A stretch of DNA of 44,019 nucleotides. Origin: a virus. The stretch is from IMG/VR virus record IMGVR_UViG_3300037293_000084, positions 1 through 44,019 of that record; one strand, written 5' to 3'. The notes beneath the pieces were generated by a model. The model saw only the letters and a program-made list of their open reading frames with translations, was not told the origin of the DNA and did not search any database. A program made the translations under genes and the position numbers. Below are positions 32,804 to 40,790 of the stretch, piece by piece. Numbering within the stretch: the first letter of the stretch is position 1; each line of letters begins with the position of its first letter.

Positions 32804-32840
32804 TAAAAGCTCTTAACTATTATAGTTAGGGGCTTTTTTT
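32804..32840 (+). terminator. strong terminator at the end of the structural operon
   Basis: AAAAGCTCTTAAC, loop TATTATA and GTTAGGGGCTTTTTTT form a stem of about 12 pairs (with G-T pairs) followed by seven Ts. It lies 20 bases after the spike stop. Confidence 0.85.
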
Positions 32841-32923
32841 ATGGTTTATTTATAAAAAGTAAAAATTTATGTAAAAAATATAAAGAAAAGTTTGTAGATT
32901 AAAAATAAAGGCTTAGATTTGTA
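32830..32923 (+). repeat. 94-bp terminator-promoter block, copy 1
   Basis: From the GGGCTTTTTTT of the terminator through the promoter to TTGTA, this segment aligns without gaps to 41922-42015 with three mismatches. It contains the whole promoter and untranslated spacer, so the two downstream operons should share regulation. Confidence 0.92.
32891..32921 (+). promoter_or_regulatory. Bacteroidota-type promoter (TTTG, N19, TAGATTTG)
   Basis: TTTG at 32891-32894 and TAGATTTG at 32914-32921 are separated by 19 bases, a near-ideal -33/-7 pair. It directs the early/replication operon that begins at 32952. The identical pair recurs at 41983-42013. Confidence 0.8.
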
Positions 32924-32951
32924 TCAGAATAATAACAAAAACTAAAAAACT

Positions 32952-33182
32952 ATGAGTACTGTAACTTTAAAAATGTTAGATTTATTAGAAAATAAAGAAA
33001 TTGAAAGAACAATAGATATTTCTAATGTGATGGTTAATAACTCAAAAGCTCCTTTAAATTTTGAGCATGATATTTTAGGAACTAAGGAGCAACAAAGAGA
33101 GCGTTTAAATAATTGGATAGATGAGAGAGGGAATAAACAACATGATACTATTTTAGAATTAATCTCATGGGCTTTTAATTAA
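32952..33182 (+). CDS. hypothetical early protein (76 aa)
   Basis: First gene after the strong promoter. A small charged soluble protein (SNVMVNNSKAPLNFEHDILG; REQQ-type basic helix and WAF end); no family recognised. First genes of such operons in phages often counter host functions, but nothing here shows that. Confidence 0.6.
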   Translation: MSTVTLKMLDLLENKEIERTIDISNVMVNNSKAPLNFEHDILGTKEQQRERLNNWIDERGNKQHDTILELISWAFN

Positions 33183-33204
33183 GCCCTTTAAAAAGTTAAA
33201 TATT

Positions 33205-33369
33205 ATGAAAATATCAGATTTAAAAGTAGGGCAAAAGTTAAAAGATGGGGTACATTTTTGCGAGGTAGCATTTATTAATTCTAACAGTGTAGGTGTACAA
33301 TATCGCTCTGGCTCGTGTATAATTTATACTCAGGAATCTTTAGATAAAAATTTAATAACAACTTTATAA
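33205..33369 (+). CDS. small hypothetical protein (54 aa)
   Basis: The ORF begins at ATG 33205, 22 bases after the previous stop, and ends one base before the next start. The product (MKISDLKVGQKLKDGVHFCE at the start) looks like a small beta-barrel with an SH3-like feel. Tight spacing on both sides and phage codon usage support it. Function unknown. Confidence 0.55.
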   Translation: MKISDLKVGQKLKDGVHFCEVAFINSNSVGVQYRSGSCIIYTQESLDKNLITTL

Positions 33370-33370
33370 A

Positions 33371-33577
33371 ATGGATTATATAGCTTTTTTAATCGGGGTT
33401 AGTGTTTTATTTCAATTTGTTTATTTTGGAATAAAGATAAAAGGAGAAAAAATAATAGATAGATTACTAGATAAAGAGGGGTTTTATCTTTTCTTAAAAA
33501 TTCTTTTAGTTTGTTGTTTAATTTCTCTAGTTTTTTTAATTAGTGCTTTAATAAAATTGAATTATGATAGAATATGA
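33371..33577 (+). CDS. small membrane protein, two predicted helices (68 aa)
   Basis: Hydrophobic helices lie at about residues 3-22 (IAFLIGVSVLFQFVYFGI) and 42-62 (FLKILLVCCLISLVFLISAL), with a charged linker between them. Function unknown; early phage membrane proteins can act in exclusion or in changing the envelope. It overlaps the next gene by 14 bases. Confidence 0.6.
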   Translation: MDYIAFLIGVSVLFQFVYFGIKIKGEKIIDRLLDKEGFYLFLKILLVCCLISLVFLISALIKLNYDRI

Positions 33578-33827
33578 GTTATTAATCTGGTTCCGCTTCA
33601 TGGCATGGGGAGAGCAGCATAAGGATTTTGAGGTTTACACTATTGAGGCTTTAGGGGTTCATGATGCTTTTAATAGAATAGAAAAAAAATATTTTCAAGG
33701 GAGAAAAAGGATTGCTGTTTCTTATGAATATATGGGAGCGACTTATAAACCTTATCAGTATAGAGTAGATAGAAGAGATGAGAATTTTAATAAACCTCTC
33801 TCTGCATTAAACAAAGTGTATAATTAA
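33564..33827 (+). CDS. hypothetical protein (87 aa)
   Basis: A soluble aromatic-rich protein (ELLIWFRFMAWGEQHKDFEV at the start). It begins in the last codons of the membrane-protein gene, in another frame, so translation is coupled. The ALGVHDAFNRIEKKYFQGRK segment resembles small phage proteins of unknown function. No family is certain. Confidence 0.5.
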   Translation: MIEYELLIWFRFMAWGEQHKDFEVYTIEALGVHDAFNRIEKKYFQGRKRIAVSYEYMGATYKPYQYRVDRRDENFNKPLSALNKVYN

Positions 33828-33844
33828 TTAAATAAATAGAAAAA

Positions 33845-34066
33845 ATGAGTAAAAATTTAAGTATTGATGTAGAAAAAATTAGAGGTAGAATTTCAGAGGC
33901 AAAAGGAGAGAAAGTTTCTAGAACTGATTTAGCTGAGATTTTAGGAACTACTACTGTAACATTATCTAGTTTAGAAAAATCTGCTCCAAAGGTTGTAAGA
34001 TTGTTAAACAATGCTAGTAAAATTACTGGGTTAAGTATTAACGAACTTTTAAAAGAATTAACATAA
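33845..34066 (+). CDS. XRE-type helix-turn-helix regulator (73 aa)
   Basis: A single lambda-repressor-like domain: EKIRGRISEAKGEKVSRTDL then AEILGTTTVTLSSLEK, the recognition helix probably being VTLSSLEKS, followed by two closing helices. Its size fits Cro-like proteins without a dimerisation or cleavage domain. It lies early in the replication operon and could act on the repeated TAGATTTG promoters; that target is inference. Its stop overlaps the next start (TAATGG). Confidence 0.7.
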   Translation: MSKNLSIDVEKIRGRISEAKGEKVSRTDLAEILGTTTVTLSSLEKSAPKVVRLLNNASKITGLSINELLKELT

Positions 34067-34254
34067 TGGAAAAGCTAAAAGAATTAAGGATTTTTAAAAA
34101 GGAGGGTTTTTTCTTTTGTGAGTTATGGATAGAAAACTCTAATCTGCGTAATGATGGCTATTTTTTTGATGATATGGTTAAGGCTTCTAGCTTTTCTGAT
34201 TTACTAGTAGAAATAGGGAATAAAAACTGGATAGATTTATTAAATAAAAATTAA
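34066..34254 (+). CDS. hypothetical protein (62 aa)
   Basis: A small protein with alternating strands (LRIFKKEGFFFCELWIENSN) and an acidic C-terminus. It is coupled to the XRE gene by overlap. No family recognised. Confidence 0.5.
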   Translation: MEKLKELRIFKKEGFFFCELWIENSNLRNDGYFFDDMVKASSFSDLLVEIGNKNWIDLLNKN

Positions 34255-34259
34255 AACAA

Positions 34260-35405
34260 ATGAAAAACGAAATTATTAATTTAGAGAATTTAACTACTAA
34301 CTCTCTCCCAGAATTAAAAGGATGGAGGGAAAAGCAGGAGCAAATAGTAAAAGATAATCCTTTTATTTCTATTGAGGATTCTAAGAGCTATGAAGAGGCA
34401 AAAAAAAGGCGTACTAATTTAGTAAGTGCTAGAACTACTATAGAGGGGCAGGATAAGCTAATAGCATCTAAATTATCTAAATTTAGAAAAGAAGTAAAAG
34501 CGGTTTCTGATGAGTTAATTATCATCACTAAACCTCTAGAGGAAAAACAACAGGCTGAGGTTAAAAGATACGAGGCTATAAAAGAGCAGGAAAAGGCTGA
34601 AAAAGAGCTTTTGGAGAGCAAAAGGATAGAAAGTATTAAAAGTAAATTAGATGAGCTAGAAAATGCCTCTTTGTCTATTGTTCAAAAATTAATATTTGAT
34701 AATATAGAAATCTCTAGGAATAATTTAGATGATGTATTTAAAATAGATTTTGATTTTGAGGAGTTTATAACTCTTTTAGATATGCTAGAGAATAGGCAAA
34801 AAGGGATTTTTGAGAATAGAGTTTCTGAATTATTAGAAAAGGAAGTTTTTAGAAAAAATCAGGAGAAACTAGAGGAGCAGTTAAAAGAATCTAAAAGAAA
34901 AGAAAAGGAGGCAGAGGATAAGCTAGAGGATGAGAGAGCAAAAGCAAAGGAGAAAGCTGATAAGGAATTAACTGAGCTTTTTGAAATCAAAAAAAATAGG
35001 CTTTTAGAAATTGGATTTACTTTAGAGGATAACTGGTTTAAATCAAAAGAAACTATTTTAGAGATTAATAAAAAAGTAGTTTTCCGTTCCTCTCCTTTAG
35101 AGTTTGAAACTATTTTAAATGATAGTAAAAATGAAATATTAGTATCTAAAGAGGAGGTAGTAAAAGAGCAAAAAGCCAAAGAGGAGGAAACAAGATTAAA
35201 AGCCAAAAAAGAAAAGGCAAATAAGGAGAGAGTAAAAAAATTAAAATCTGATAAATCTCATTTAGAGATTGCTATTAAAGGGATTTCTTTTAATGCTATA
35301 GAGGGGGATTTAGAAAATAAAGAGGCTTTAGAATTTTACAGAACTTTTATTGGCAGATTAGAGGAATTTATACAAAGTGAATTAAACAATTTAAAAAACT
35401 TATAG
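34260..35405 (+). CDS. DUF1351-like coiled-coil phage protein (381 aa)
   Basis: A long coiled coil: residues about 70-135 (KLIASKLSKFRKEVKAVSDE) and 200-250 (EQLKESKRKEKEAEDKLEDE) are heptad-rich, with a globular end near 330-380. The layout of this protein next to a RecT-like annealing protein and a YqaJ nuclease is that of DUF1351 proteins in many phages, whose function is not established. It is the second-largest early gene. Confidence 0.6.
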   Translation: MKNEIINLENLTTNSLPELKGWREKQEQIVKDNPFISIEDSKSYEEAKKRRTNLVSARTTIEGQDKLIASKLSKFRKEVKAVSDELIIITKPLEEKQQAEVKRYEAIKEQEKAEKELLESKRIESIKSKLDELENASLSIVQKLIFDNIEISRNNLDDVFKIDFDFEEFITLLDMLENRQKGIFENRVSELLEKEVFRKNQEKLEEQLKESKRKEKEAEDKLEDERAKAKEKADKELTELFEIKKNRLLEIGFTLEDNWFKSKETILEINKKVVFRSSPLEFETILNDSKNEILVSKEEVVKEQKAKEEETRLKAKKEKANKERVKKLKSDKSHLEIAIKGISFNAIEGDLENKEALEFYRTFIGRLEEFIQSELNNLKNL

Positions 35406-35407
35406 TT

Positions 35408-36133
35408 ATGAGCACAGGATTAACGACAGAGAACAGAGGTTCTATATTTAGTACAATGGCATCTTTTGAAGATGGGCAGAGAATTGCAAAAGGTTTGAGT
35501 AGTTCAGATTTAGTTCCCTCTGCTTATAAAAATAATATCCCGAATACTATGATAGCTTTAGAGATGGCAAATAGGCTGAAAATCTCACCTTTTGAGGTTA
35601 TGCAAAATTTAGATATTATCAAAGGGAAGCCCTCGTGGAGTAGTACATTTATAATAGCTTCAATTAATTCATGTGGAAGATTTAAGCCTCTTAGATTTGA
35701 GTTTATAGGAACTCCAAAAACAGATGAATATGGCTGTAGAGCTTATACTGAGGATTTAGATGGAAATAAATTAGTAGGTCCAGCTGTAACTTGGTTAATG
35801 GTTAAATCAGAGGGGTGGTTATCTAAAACTGGCTCTAAATGGCAAACAATGCCTGAATTAATGTTCCAATATAGAGCTGCATCCTTTTTTGGTAGGTTAT
35901 ACGCTCCAGATATTTTAAAAGGAATGCAAACTGTTGAGGAAGTTAAAGATGTTCATTCGACAATAGACACTGATTATATAGATTTATCTAAATTAGAGCG
36001 TTTAAGCGACTTATTTAATGAAGTAGAGGAAAATCTATCTGAGGATGAAATAAACCACTATAAAAGGATTATAGATACTAAAGAGGCTAGTTCATACGCA
36101 AAACTAGAAACTCTTTTAATATCAAAAAAATAG
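35408..36133 (+). CDS. RecT-superfamily single-strand annealing protein
   Basis: 241 residues. Features of phage RecT-like annealing proteins: MIALEMANRLKISPFEVMQN near residue 50, GKPSWSSTFIIASINSCGRF, PAVTWLMVKSEGW, and LMFQYRAASFFGRLYAPDI. It would anneal complementary single strands during recombination and replication, working with the nuclease encoded next. The pair is three bases apart. Confidence 0.72.
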   Translation: MSTGLTTENRGSIFSTMASFEDGQRIAKGLSSSDLVPSAYKNNIPNTMIALEMANRLKISPFEVMQNLDIIKGKPSWSSTFIIASINSCGRFKPLRFEFIGTPKTDEYGCRAYTEDLDGNKLVGPAVTWLMVKSEGWLSKTGSKWQTMPELMFQYRAASFFGRLYAPDILKGMQTVEEVKDVHSTIDTDYIDLSKLERLSDLFNEVEENLSEDEINHYKRIIDTKEASSYAKLETLLISKK

Positions 36134-36136
36134 GAT

Positions 36137-36880
36137 ATGATCGAAAATATAGAGAGAATAGGAAATTTAACAAGCTCACAGGCTTATAGGCTTGTGGGGT
36201 TTGATAGAACGAAAAAAGAACCTAGTGCAGCTTTTTATACTTACGTGGAGGAGAAAATATATGAAAGAGCCTTAAAAAGAAGTTTAGATTTAGGGGCTTA
36301 TGGTCGCTCAATGGCGTGGGGAAAATTCCTAGAGAATAGAGTTCATGCTTTATTGGGTTTGGAGTATCAATTAATTTCTAGTAAAAGTTTTGTGCATCCT
36401 AAATTTGATTTTTGGGCGGGAAGTCCAGATATGATTGTGCCCTCTAAAAAGGTTTCTGAGATTAAGTGTTACGAACCTAAAAAATTCTGCTCTTATGTTT
36501 CCTCTTTGCTAACTAAAGACACGGAAATAATAAAAACTAACCACCCGCAGGAATATTGGCAGATTGTTTCTAATTGCTGTATTTTAGGGTATCCAACGGG
36601 GGAAGCAGTAGTGTATATGCCTTATGAAAGTGAACTAGAGGAAATCATAGAAATGGCTGAGAATCCAGAGTATATAAACCAAATAGGAATGCAGCCCTGG
36701 GAGGTTCGGTTTATCACTGAATCTTCTGCATCTAATTTAGCAACTCTGCCTGATAATGCTCGTTTTTTAAACCTCAACAAATTTGAGTTTAGCATCCCCG
36801 CAGAGGATATTATATTTTTAACTCAGCGAATGATAAAAGCTGGAAAACTTTTAACAAATGGACACAAAAACAATAGCTAG
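36137..36880 (+). CDS. YqaJ/lambda-Exo-type recombination nuclease
   Basis: 247 residues with the PD-(D/E)xK core: E66 in WGKFLENRVH, D98 in WAGSPDMI and E108/K110 in VSEIKCY; HPQEYWQIVSN follows, like the family's Gln motif. It should resect 5' ends of double-stranded DNA and load the RecT-like protein. It overlaps the next gene by 23 bases. Confidence 0.8.
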   Translation: MIENIERIGNLTSSQAYRLVGFDRTKKEPSAAFYTYVEEKIYERALKRSLDLGAYGRSMAWGKFLENRVHALLGLEYQLISSKSFVHPKFDFWAGSPDMIVPSKKVSEIKCYEPKKFCSYVSSLLTKDTEIIKTNHPQEYWQIVSNCCILGYPTGEAVVYMPYESELEEIIEMAENPEYINQIGMQPWEVRFITESSASNLATLPDNARFLNLNKFEFSIPAEDIIFLTQRMIKAGKLLTNGHKNNS

Positions 36881-37274
36881 TACTGATACATTTTTTGAGC
36901 AAATTAGAGGAGGAAAGTTAATAAGTGATAAGCAGAGGATTTACGCTCATATTAAAAAGCATCCTGGGATTACTCTAAATGATTTATCTAGAGGAACTAG
37001 GATAGTTATTCAAACTGCCTCTGCTAGATTGTCGGATTTAATGGATTTAGGAGTAGTGGAGGTTATAGCTACTCAGAAAAGGATAGGGAATGTTACTCTC
37101 TCTAGTGATTCTATTTTAAAGGTCCAGGAGGATTCTATTAAAATTTTAGAAAATAAAAAAAAGAGAAGTGAGAAAAAATTTCAGAGATGTTTAAAAGCGG
37201 TTCTAACCTTTGAGGAGCATTTAGATCAGCAAACTATTACTAATTTAATTAAACACTTAAAGCATCATGTTTAA
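36858..37274 (+). CDS. winged-helix DNA-binding protein (138 aa)
   Basis: Residues about 25-75 (DKQRIYAHIKKHPGITLNDL, IVIQTASARLSDLMDLGVVE) form a MarR-like winged helix. The C-terminal half is basic and helical. It may regulate the replication genes or assist initiation. It starts 23 bases inside the nuclease gene. Confidence 0.6.
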   Translation: MDTKTIASTDTFFEQIRGGKLISDKQRIYAHIKKHPGITLNDLSRGTRIVIQTASARLSDLMDLGVVEVIATQKRIGNVTLSSDSILKVQEDSIKILENKKKRSEKKFQRCLKAVLTFEEHLDQQTITNLIKHLKHHV

Positions 37275-37527
37275 ATTTATTAAAAGTTTATTTCCTAAAA
37301 CTCCCAGAGGGGATGAGATAGAGGAGAGAGTAAATTATGTGTATTTTCAGTTAATTTCTGAAGTTTCTGTAGCATTTACGGAATTAGAGAGGGTTCAGAT
37401 TCTTAATGAAGTTAGGAGGAGGCTAGATGAGAATTTCAAAAATAAGCGTTCTGAATTTATGAGTAAAATATCTGATTATACTCAAAAAATTAAGGAGCTA
37501 GATGATGCTGAGAATTATTTAAAATAA
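37267..37527 (+). CDS. hypothetical helical protein (86 aa)
   Basis: Short and mainly helical, with a basic N-terminus (MFKFIKSLFPKTPRG) and charged heptad-like helices after it. It overlaps the winged-helix gene by eight bases. Function unknown. The transcription unit appears to be interrupted immediately after it by a promoter and structured terminator. Confidence 0.5.
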   Translation: MFKFIKSLFPKTPRGDEIEERVNYVYFQLISEVSVAFTELERVQILNEVRRRLDENFKNKRSEFMSKISDYTQKIKELDDAENYLK

Positions 37528-37533
37528 AATTCT

Positions 37534-37541
37534 TAGATTTG
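37534..37541 (+). promoter_or_regulatory. promoter -7 element (TAGATTTG) of a short RNA or leader
   Basis: The same octamer as in the two strong promoters of the repeated block, here preceded by a similar AAAATAAAATTCT context. No TTTG lies at the ideal spacing, so strength is uncertain. It starts six bases behind the previous stop. Confidence 0.45.
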
Positions 37542-37640
37542 CAATGTATTATCTGTGGTGGATATGATACATTTAAGATTTTAATTAACAGCCTTTATAG
37601 GAGTAGAGCCACCACCTCGAAACTATAAGGGCTTTTTTTA
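37542..37640 (+). ncRNA. candidate small RNA or attenuating leader before the replication initiator
   Basis: About 99 bases without an ORF. A terminator-type hairpin, AGCCTTTATAG (37590-37600) with CTATAAGGGCT (37623-37633), is followed by seven Ts. Its loop contains CCACCAC (37609-37615), exactly complementary to GTGGTGG (37555-37561) upstream. The two pairings can form a pseudoknot or compete, which is the layout of an attenuator or structured small RNA. It ends about 19 bases before the initiator start. Confidence 0.5.
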
Positions 37641-37658
37641 TTGAGAAAATTAACTAAA

Positions 37659-38354
37659 ATGGACAATAACAATTATATACAGATTCAAGGATGGATGATT
37701 AATGAGCTAGGTTTAAAATCTAATGAATTAATTTCTTATGCAATAATATATGGCTTTTCACAAGATGGAAATTCTGAGTTTACGGGGTCAATTAATTATA
37801 TTTGTAAATCTCTAAAATGCTCAAGACCTACAGCAATAAATACCCTTAGAAATTTAACTGAAAAAGGATTAGTAATAAAAACGGAATTTACAGTAAATAA
37901 CGTGAATTTTAATAAGTATAAAATTATTTTAGGGGTAGTAAAGAATTTTTACGGGGGTAGTAAAGAAACTTTACGGGGGGGTAGTAAAGAAACTTTACCC
38001 AATAATACTAATAATAATAATACTAAAGAAAGTAAAGAGGAAACTCCCTCTTTATTGGTTAAAAAAGAATCTACAAAAGCCAAATTATTTTCTGATAGTA
38101 TTTATTTTAATTATGAAACTTTGAGAGATTATTTAATCAAAGATGAAAAATTTAAAAAGGATTACGCAGGAGTGGATTTAAAATTTTATATTTCAAAAGC
38201 TGAAATGTGGAGTGAGAATAATCCAACAAAGAAAAGAACAGATAGGGGGTGGCTTTTAACTTTAAGAGATTGGATGAGACAGGCTAATGAAAATAAAGAG
38301 TTAAAGTTATTAGAGAACAAAAAAAACCTAAATAATGGATTTACTAATCATTAA
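37659..38354 (+). CDS. phage replication initiator, winged-helix N-terminus
   Basis: 231 residues. The N-terminal 100 residues (GWMINELGLKSNELISYAII, CKSLKCSRPTAINTLRNLTE) form a winged helix as in phage replication initiators. The centre holds repeats GGSKETLRGGSKETLP and a Thr/Asn-rich linker, and the C-terminus has a helical DnaD-like segment. ATG 37659 is chosen over an in-frame TTG at 37641 that lies against the terminator. As in lambda O, the repeats inside the gene are probably its own binding sites. Confidence 0.7.
   Translation: MDNNNYIQIQGWMINELGLKSNELISYAIIYGFSQDGNSEFTGSINYICKSLKCSRPTAINTLRNLTEKGLVIKTEFTVNNVNFNKYKIILGVVKNFYGGSKETLRGGSKETLPNNTNNNNTKESKEETPSLLVKKESTKAKLFSDSIYFNYETLRDYLIKDEKFKKDYAGVDLKFYISKAEMWSENNPTKKRTDRGWLLTLRDWMRQANENKELKLLENKKNLNNGFTNH
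37932..37999 (+). repeat. three iterons with internal dyad, candidate replication origin
   Basis: GGGGTAGTAAAGAA is followed by TTTTTAC in copy 1 (37932-37953) and by ACTTTAC in copies 2 (37954-37975) and 3 (37978-37999). GTAAAGAAACTTTAC is an inverted repeat. The spacing is 22 and then 24 bases, so copy 1 is read in a different frame from copies 2 and 3, yet the DNA is kept. Confidence 0.7.
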
Positions 38355-38368
38355 AAACAAAATAAAAA

Positions 38369-39322
38369 ATGATTGCAGGTTTTGAAATTTTAAATGCTTC
38401 TAATACTTCTGAGGGAATCCTAAAGTATAGAGAAAAGGGAGCAGTTAGAGGGGCTTATTTAGGTTTTCCCGAACTACACGAATATTATACTATGAGTTTG
38501 TCTGGGGTTACTGATTGGACAGGATTCCCTCAAAGCGGTAAAAGTGAAATTTTATTAGAATGTTTGTTAAACACGTCCCTTTATTACGGCTGGAAACATT
38601 TATTATATGTTCCTGATATTGGTGATAAAAATGAAATACTGGCTATATTGATACACAAAATAACAGGCAAAACTTTTGATAAAAGATATGAAAATAGTAA
38701 TTATATTTCAGAGGGGGAAGTTATAAAAGAATTAGACTGGGTTTTGCATCACTTTAGGATATTACATAAAACTGATCTAAAAAGTAAAATTACACCTTAT
38801 CAATTTTGGGATTTAGCAGTAGAACTAAATAATCAGATAGAGGGAGGAATTCAAACGGCCAGCATTGATAGTTGGAAAGATATGAAGCACGATTTTTCGA
38901 GCTTTGGGAGAGAGGATAAATATTTAGAGGATGTTTTAAGTTATAGAAATTCAATAGCTGAAACTCACAAAATTCATTTGCATACAGTTATTCATCCTAG
39001 AGGCGGGACAGATAAAGATTCTAACGGGGTTAGAAAACCTCCAAAACCAGATGACTTAAAAGGAGGCTCTGAGTGGTGGAACAACGGAAAGTGTATGATT
39101 ACTATTCACAGACCTGAAAACTCTAAAAATGGGGTAGATTTTATAGTTACAAAAGCAAAACCTAAAAGTGTGGCAAAGCAGGGAAAAGTTCAGATGTTTT
39201 TTGATTTTAAACTAAATAAATATTACTGGGATAACAACGGACAAAGTAAATATGCTTCTCCGGAATATGTTAAACCTGTAGGGATAACAATTAATGAAGA
39301 TGATGATGATTTACCTTTTTAA
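38369..39322 (+). CDS. RecA/DnaB-type ATPase, probable replicative helicase, with SSB-like C-terminal tail
   Basis: 317 residues. The Walker A is GFPQSGKS (52-59); the Walker B is probably in the SIDSWKD segment, and HTVIHPRGGTDKD supplies a sensor-like His/Arg region, as in DnaB/RecA-like phage ATPases. It follows the initiator gene after 14 bases, where a helicase is expected. The last residues, EDDDDLPF, copy the acidic tip of single-strand binding proteins. Confidence 0.68.
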   Translation: MIAGFEILNASNTSEGILKYREKGAVRGAYLGFPELHEYYTMSLSGVTDWTGFPQSGKSEILLECLLNTSLYYGWKHLLYVPDIGDKNEILAILIHKITGKTFDKRYENSNYISEGEVIKELDWVLHHFRILHKTDLKSKITPYQFWDLAVELNNQIEGGIQTASIDSWKDMKHDFSSFGREDKYLEDVLSYRNSIAETHKIHLHTVIHPRGGTDKDSNGVRKPPKPDDLKGGSEWWNNGKCMITIHRPENSKNGVDFIVTKAKPKSVAKQGKVQMFFDFKLNKYYWDNNGQSKYASPEYVKPVGITINEDDDDLPF

Positions 39323-39334
39323 AAATATCAAAAG

Positions 39335-39775
39335 ATGAATTTAAACGAACAAAGAGAAAAGGAAAAAAGAAATGAAATGGGTCAGGCTCGTTTGTTTCTT
39401 GATTTAATAAAGAAAAAAAGAGAGAGATGGGAGTTTTCTGATATTGCAGAACAGATGGCTTTTGATAAAAATAATGAAGATATTTTACTGGTTGCAGAAT
39501 CTCTTGGTAATTGGTCCAGTATTGCAGTGGGAGAAAAGAAAAAAATATTAGATGATTTATGGCTAGGTGTTATCAGGATTAGTTGTTACTGCAACCACTT
39601 AGAAACTGTAACTAAAAAAAGTATTTCGGAATATAGACACGAATTAAAAACCTCAACTAGATTAGTATCAGAAAAAAGAACATTAGAACTGGAATTATTA
39701 AAACAAAAACAAGAGTATGAGCAGCAAATTAAAAGCCTTAAAGCAGAAATCAGTTTCCTGTCCAGATGTGAATAA
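39335..39775 (+). CDS. coiled-coil hypothetical protein (146 aa)
   Basis: The charged helical N-terminus (LNEQREKEKRNEMGQARLFL) and a C-terminal coiled coil (ELELLKQKQEYEQQIKSLKA) are clear; the central AVGEKKKILDDLWLGVIRIS may be a small domain. It could be a helicase loader or accessory factor given its place, but this is inference. Confidence 0.5.
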   Translation: MNLNEQREKEKRNEMGQARLFLDLIKKKRERWEFSDIAEQMAFDKNNEDILLVAESLGNWSSIAVGEKKKILDDLWLGVIRISCYCNHLETVTKKSISEYRHELKTSTRLVSEKRTLELELLKQKQEYEQQIKSLKAEISFLSRCE

Positions 39776-39977
39776 AGAATGTATTTTTTTATTTAGTAGA
39801 GGGATAAAAGTATATCCAATTTTTAAAAATAATTGCTGGTTTATAGAGTGGGATGATAAAGGAAAAGTAAATTTTTTTAATAAGGCTATTACTCAAAAAG
39901 AAATAAATATCTCTCTAGCTAAATCTATTCAGTATTTATATAAAAAACAATTAGAAAATGAACAAAAAAGCAAATAA
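39717..39977 (+). CDS. hypothetical protein overlapping the coiled-coil gene (86 aa)
   Basis: The ORF from ATG 39717 overlaps the preceding gene by 59 bases, longer than usual. Translation could instead begin at an in-frame GTG near 39768 (VNKECIFLFSRG), which nearly removes the overlap. It has aromatic strands (YPIFKNNCWFIEWDDKG) and a basic helical end. The next gene overlaps it by 20 bases. Confidence 0.5.
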   Translation: MSSKLKALKQKSVSCPDVNKECIFLFSRGIKVYPIFKNNCWFIEWDDKGKVNFFNKAITQKEINISLAKSIQYLYKKQLENEQKSK

Positions 39978-40266
39978 AAACGAAATAATAAGAGCCTATA
40001 TAGATGGGATAGATAATGATATAGATTCTCTCTCTGCTAGGTTTAAAATCCCTCGTTCTAATGTTTCATTAATTATAGATAATTATTTTTCTAATTTAAA
40101 ACGGCTTTTTGTAGTTTCCTCACTGGACCTAGAAAATACCTATTATGCTTTTAATGGAATAAATGAGAGAAAATTTACTACAGATTTTTTAGGGTATATT
40201 CAGGAGAGATATTTATTTAATAGTTATGAGAGAGAATTTTTAAAAAAATTAGGATTTAATATTTAA
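39958..40266 (+). CDS. hypothetical helical protein, possible helix-turn-helix (102 aa)
   Basis: The region IRAYIDGIDNDIDSLSARFK, then IPRSNVSLIIDNYF, has the spacing of a helix-turn-helix (recognition helix about RSNVSLIIDNY). The rest is charged and helical. It is coupled to the gene before by overlap. It may be another small regulator of the replication block. Confidence 0.5.
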   Translation: MNKKANKNEIIRAYIDGIDNDIDSLSARFKIPRSNVSLIIDNYFSNLKRLFVVSSLDLENTYYAFNGINERKFTTDFLGYIQERYLFNSYEREFLKKLGFNI

Positions 40267-40270
40267 GTTT

Positions 40271-40780
40271 ATGGAATTAATAAAAGAAATAGAGATTTTA
40301 GAGCCTCCTACATTTTATTTAGTTTTAAAGAAAAATGAGAGCAAAAAACAAGGAAAAAATGTATATCAAAAATATTATTTAACTGCTAATTTGTTTTTTA
40401 ATAATGGAACAAGTTTTTTTGTAATATCGAAGATAGTACAGGATTGTAAATTATACCTTAAAGAGCATATAGGGTATATTCCAGAACTTGAAAAAATGAG
40501 GCTAGAAATAGAGTATCATGCTAATAAGCATATAGATTTAGATAATAAAGCCTATTTTTGGAAAAAATTATTTTTAGATGTATTAAAAACGCCTACTCCT
40601 AAGCAAATAGAAAACTCAAAGAAAAAAAATAAATTAATAATAACTACTAATACTATTTATGATGATACTACAAAATACGTAGATGAGATTAATGAAAAAT
40701 TTATATTTGGAGGGCATAAAATGATTTTTAGAATTTATGGGAGAGTACTAGAGAAACAAAAAGAAATAAATTTAATTTAA
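40271..40780 (+). CDS. RusA-like Holliday-junction resolvase
   Basis: 169 residues. HIDLDNKAYFWKKLFLDVLK (about 87-106) holds the D89xD91 pair and lysines of the RusA active site, and IYDDTTKYVDEINEKF (about 129-144) supplies the following acidic pair; HKMIFRIYG is the closing strand. It would resolve branched DNA before packaging. Confidence 0.75.
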   Translation: MELIKEIEILEPPTFYLVLKKNESKKQGKNVYQKYYLTANLFFNNGTSFFVISKIVQDCKLYLKEHIGYIPELEKMRLEIEYHANKHIDLDNKAYFWKKLFLDVLKTPTPKQIENSKKKNKLIITTNTIYDDTTKYVDEINEKFIFGGHKMIFRIYGRVLEKQKEINLI

Positions 40781-40790
40781 ATAGAGAAAA

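Noticed and set aside
33845-34066. Lysogeny repressor, making the phage clearly temperate
   Set aside because: Only one XRE domain is present with no cleavage or dimerisation part, and no integrase or excisionase is in the window. A Cro-like role is as likely.
37932-37999. CRISPR-like repeat array
   Set aside because: The three units are directly adjacent with no spacers, are 22 bp and lie inside a coding gene.
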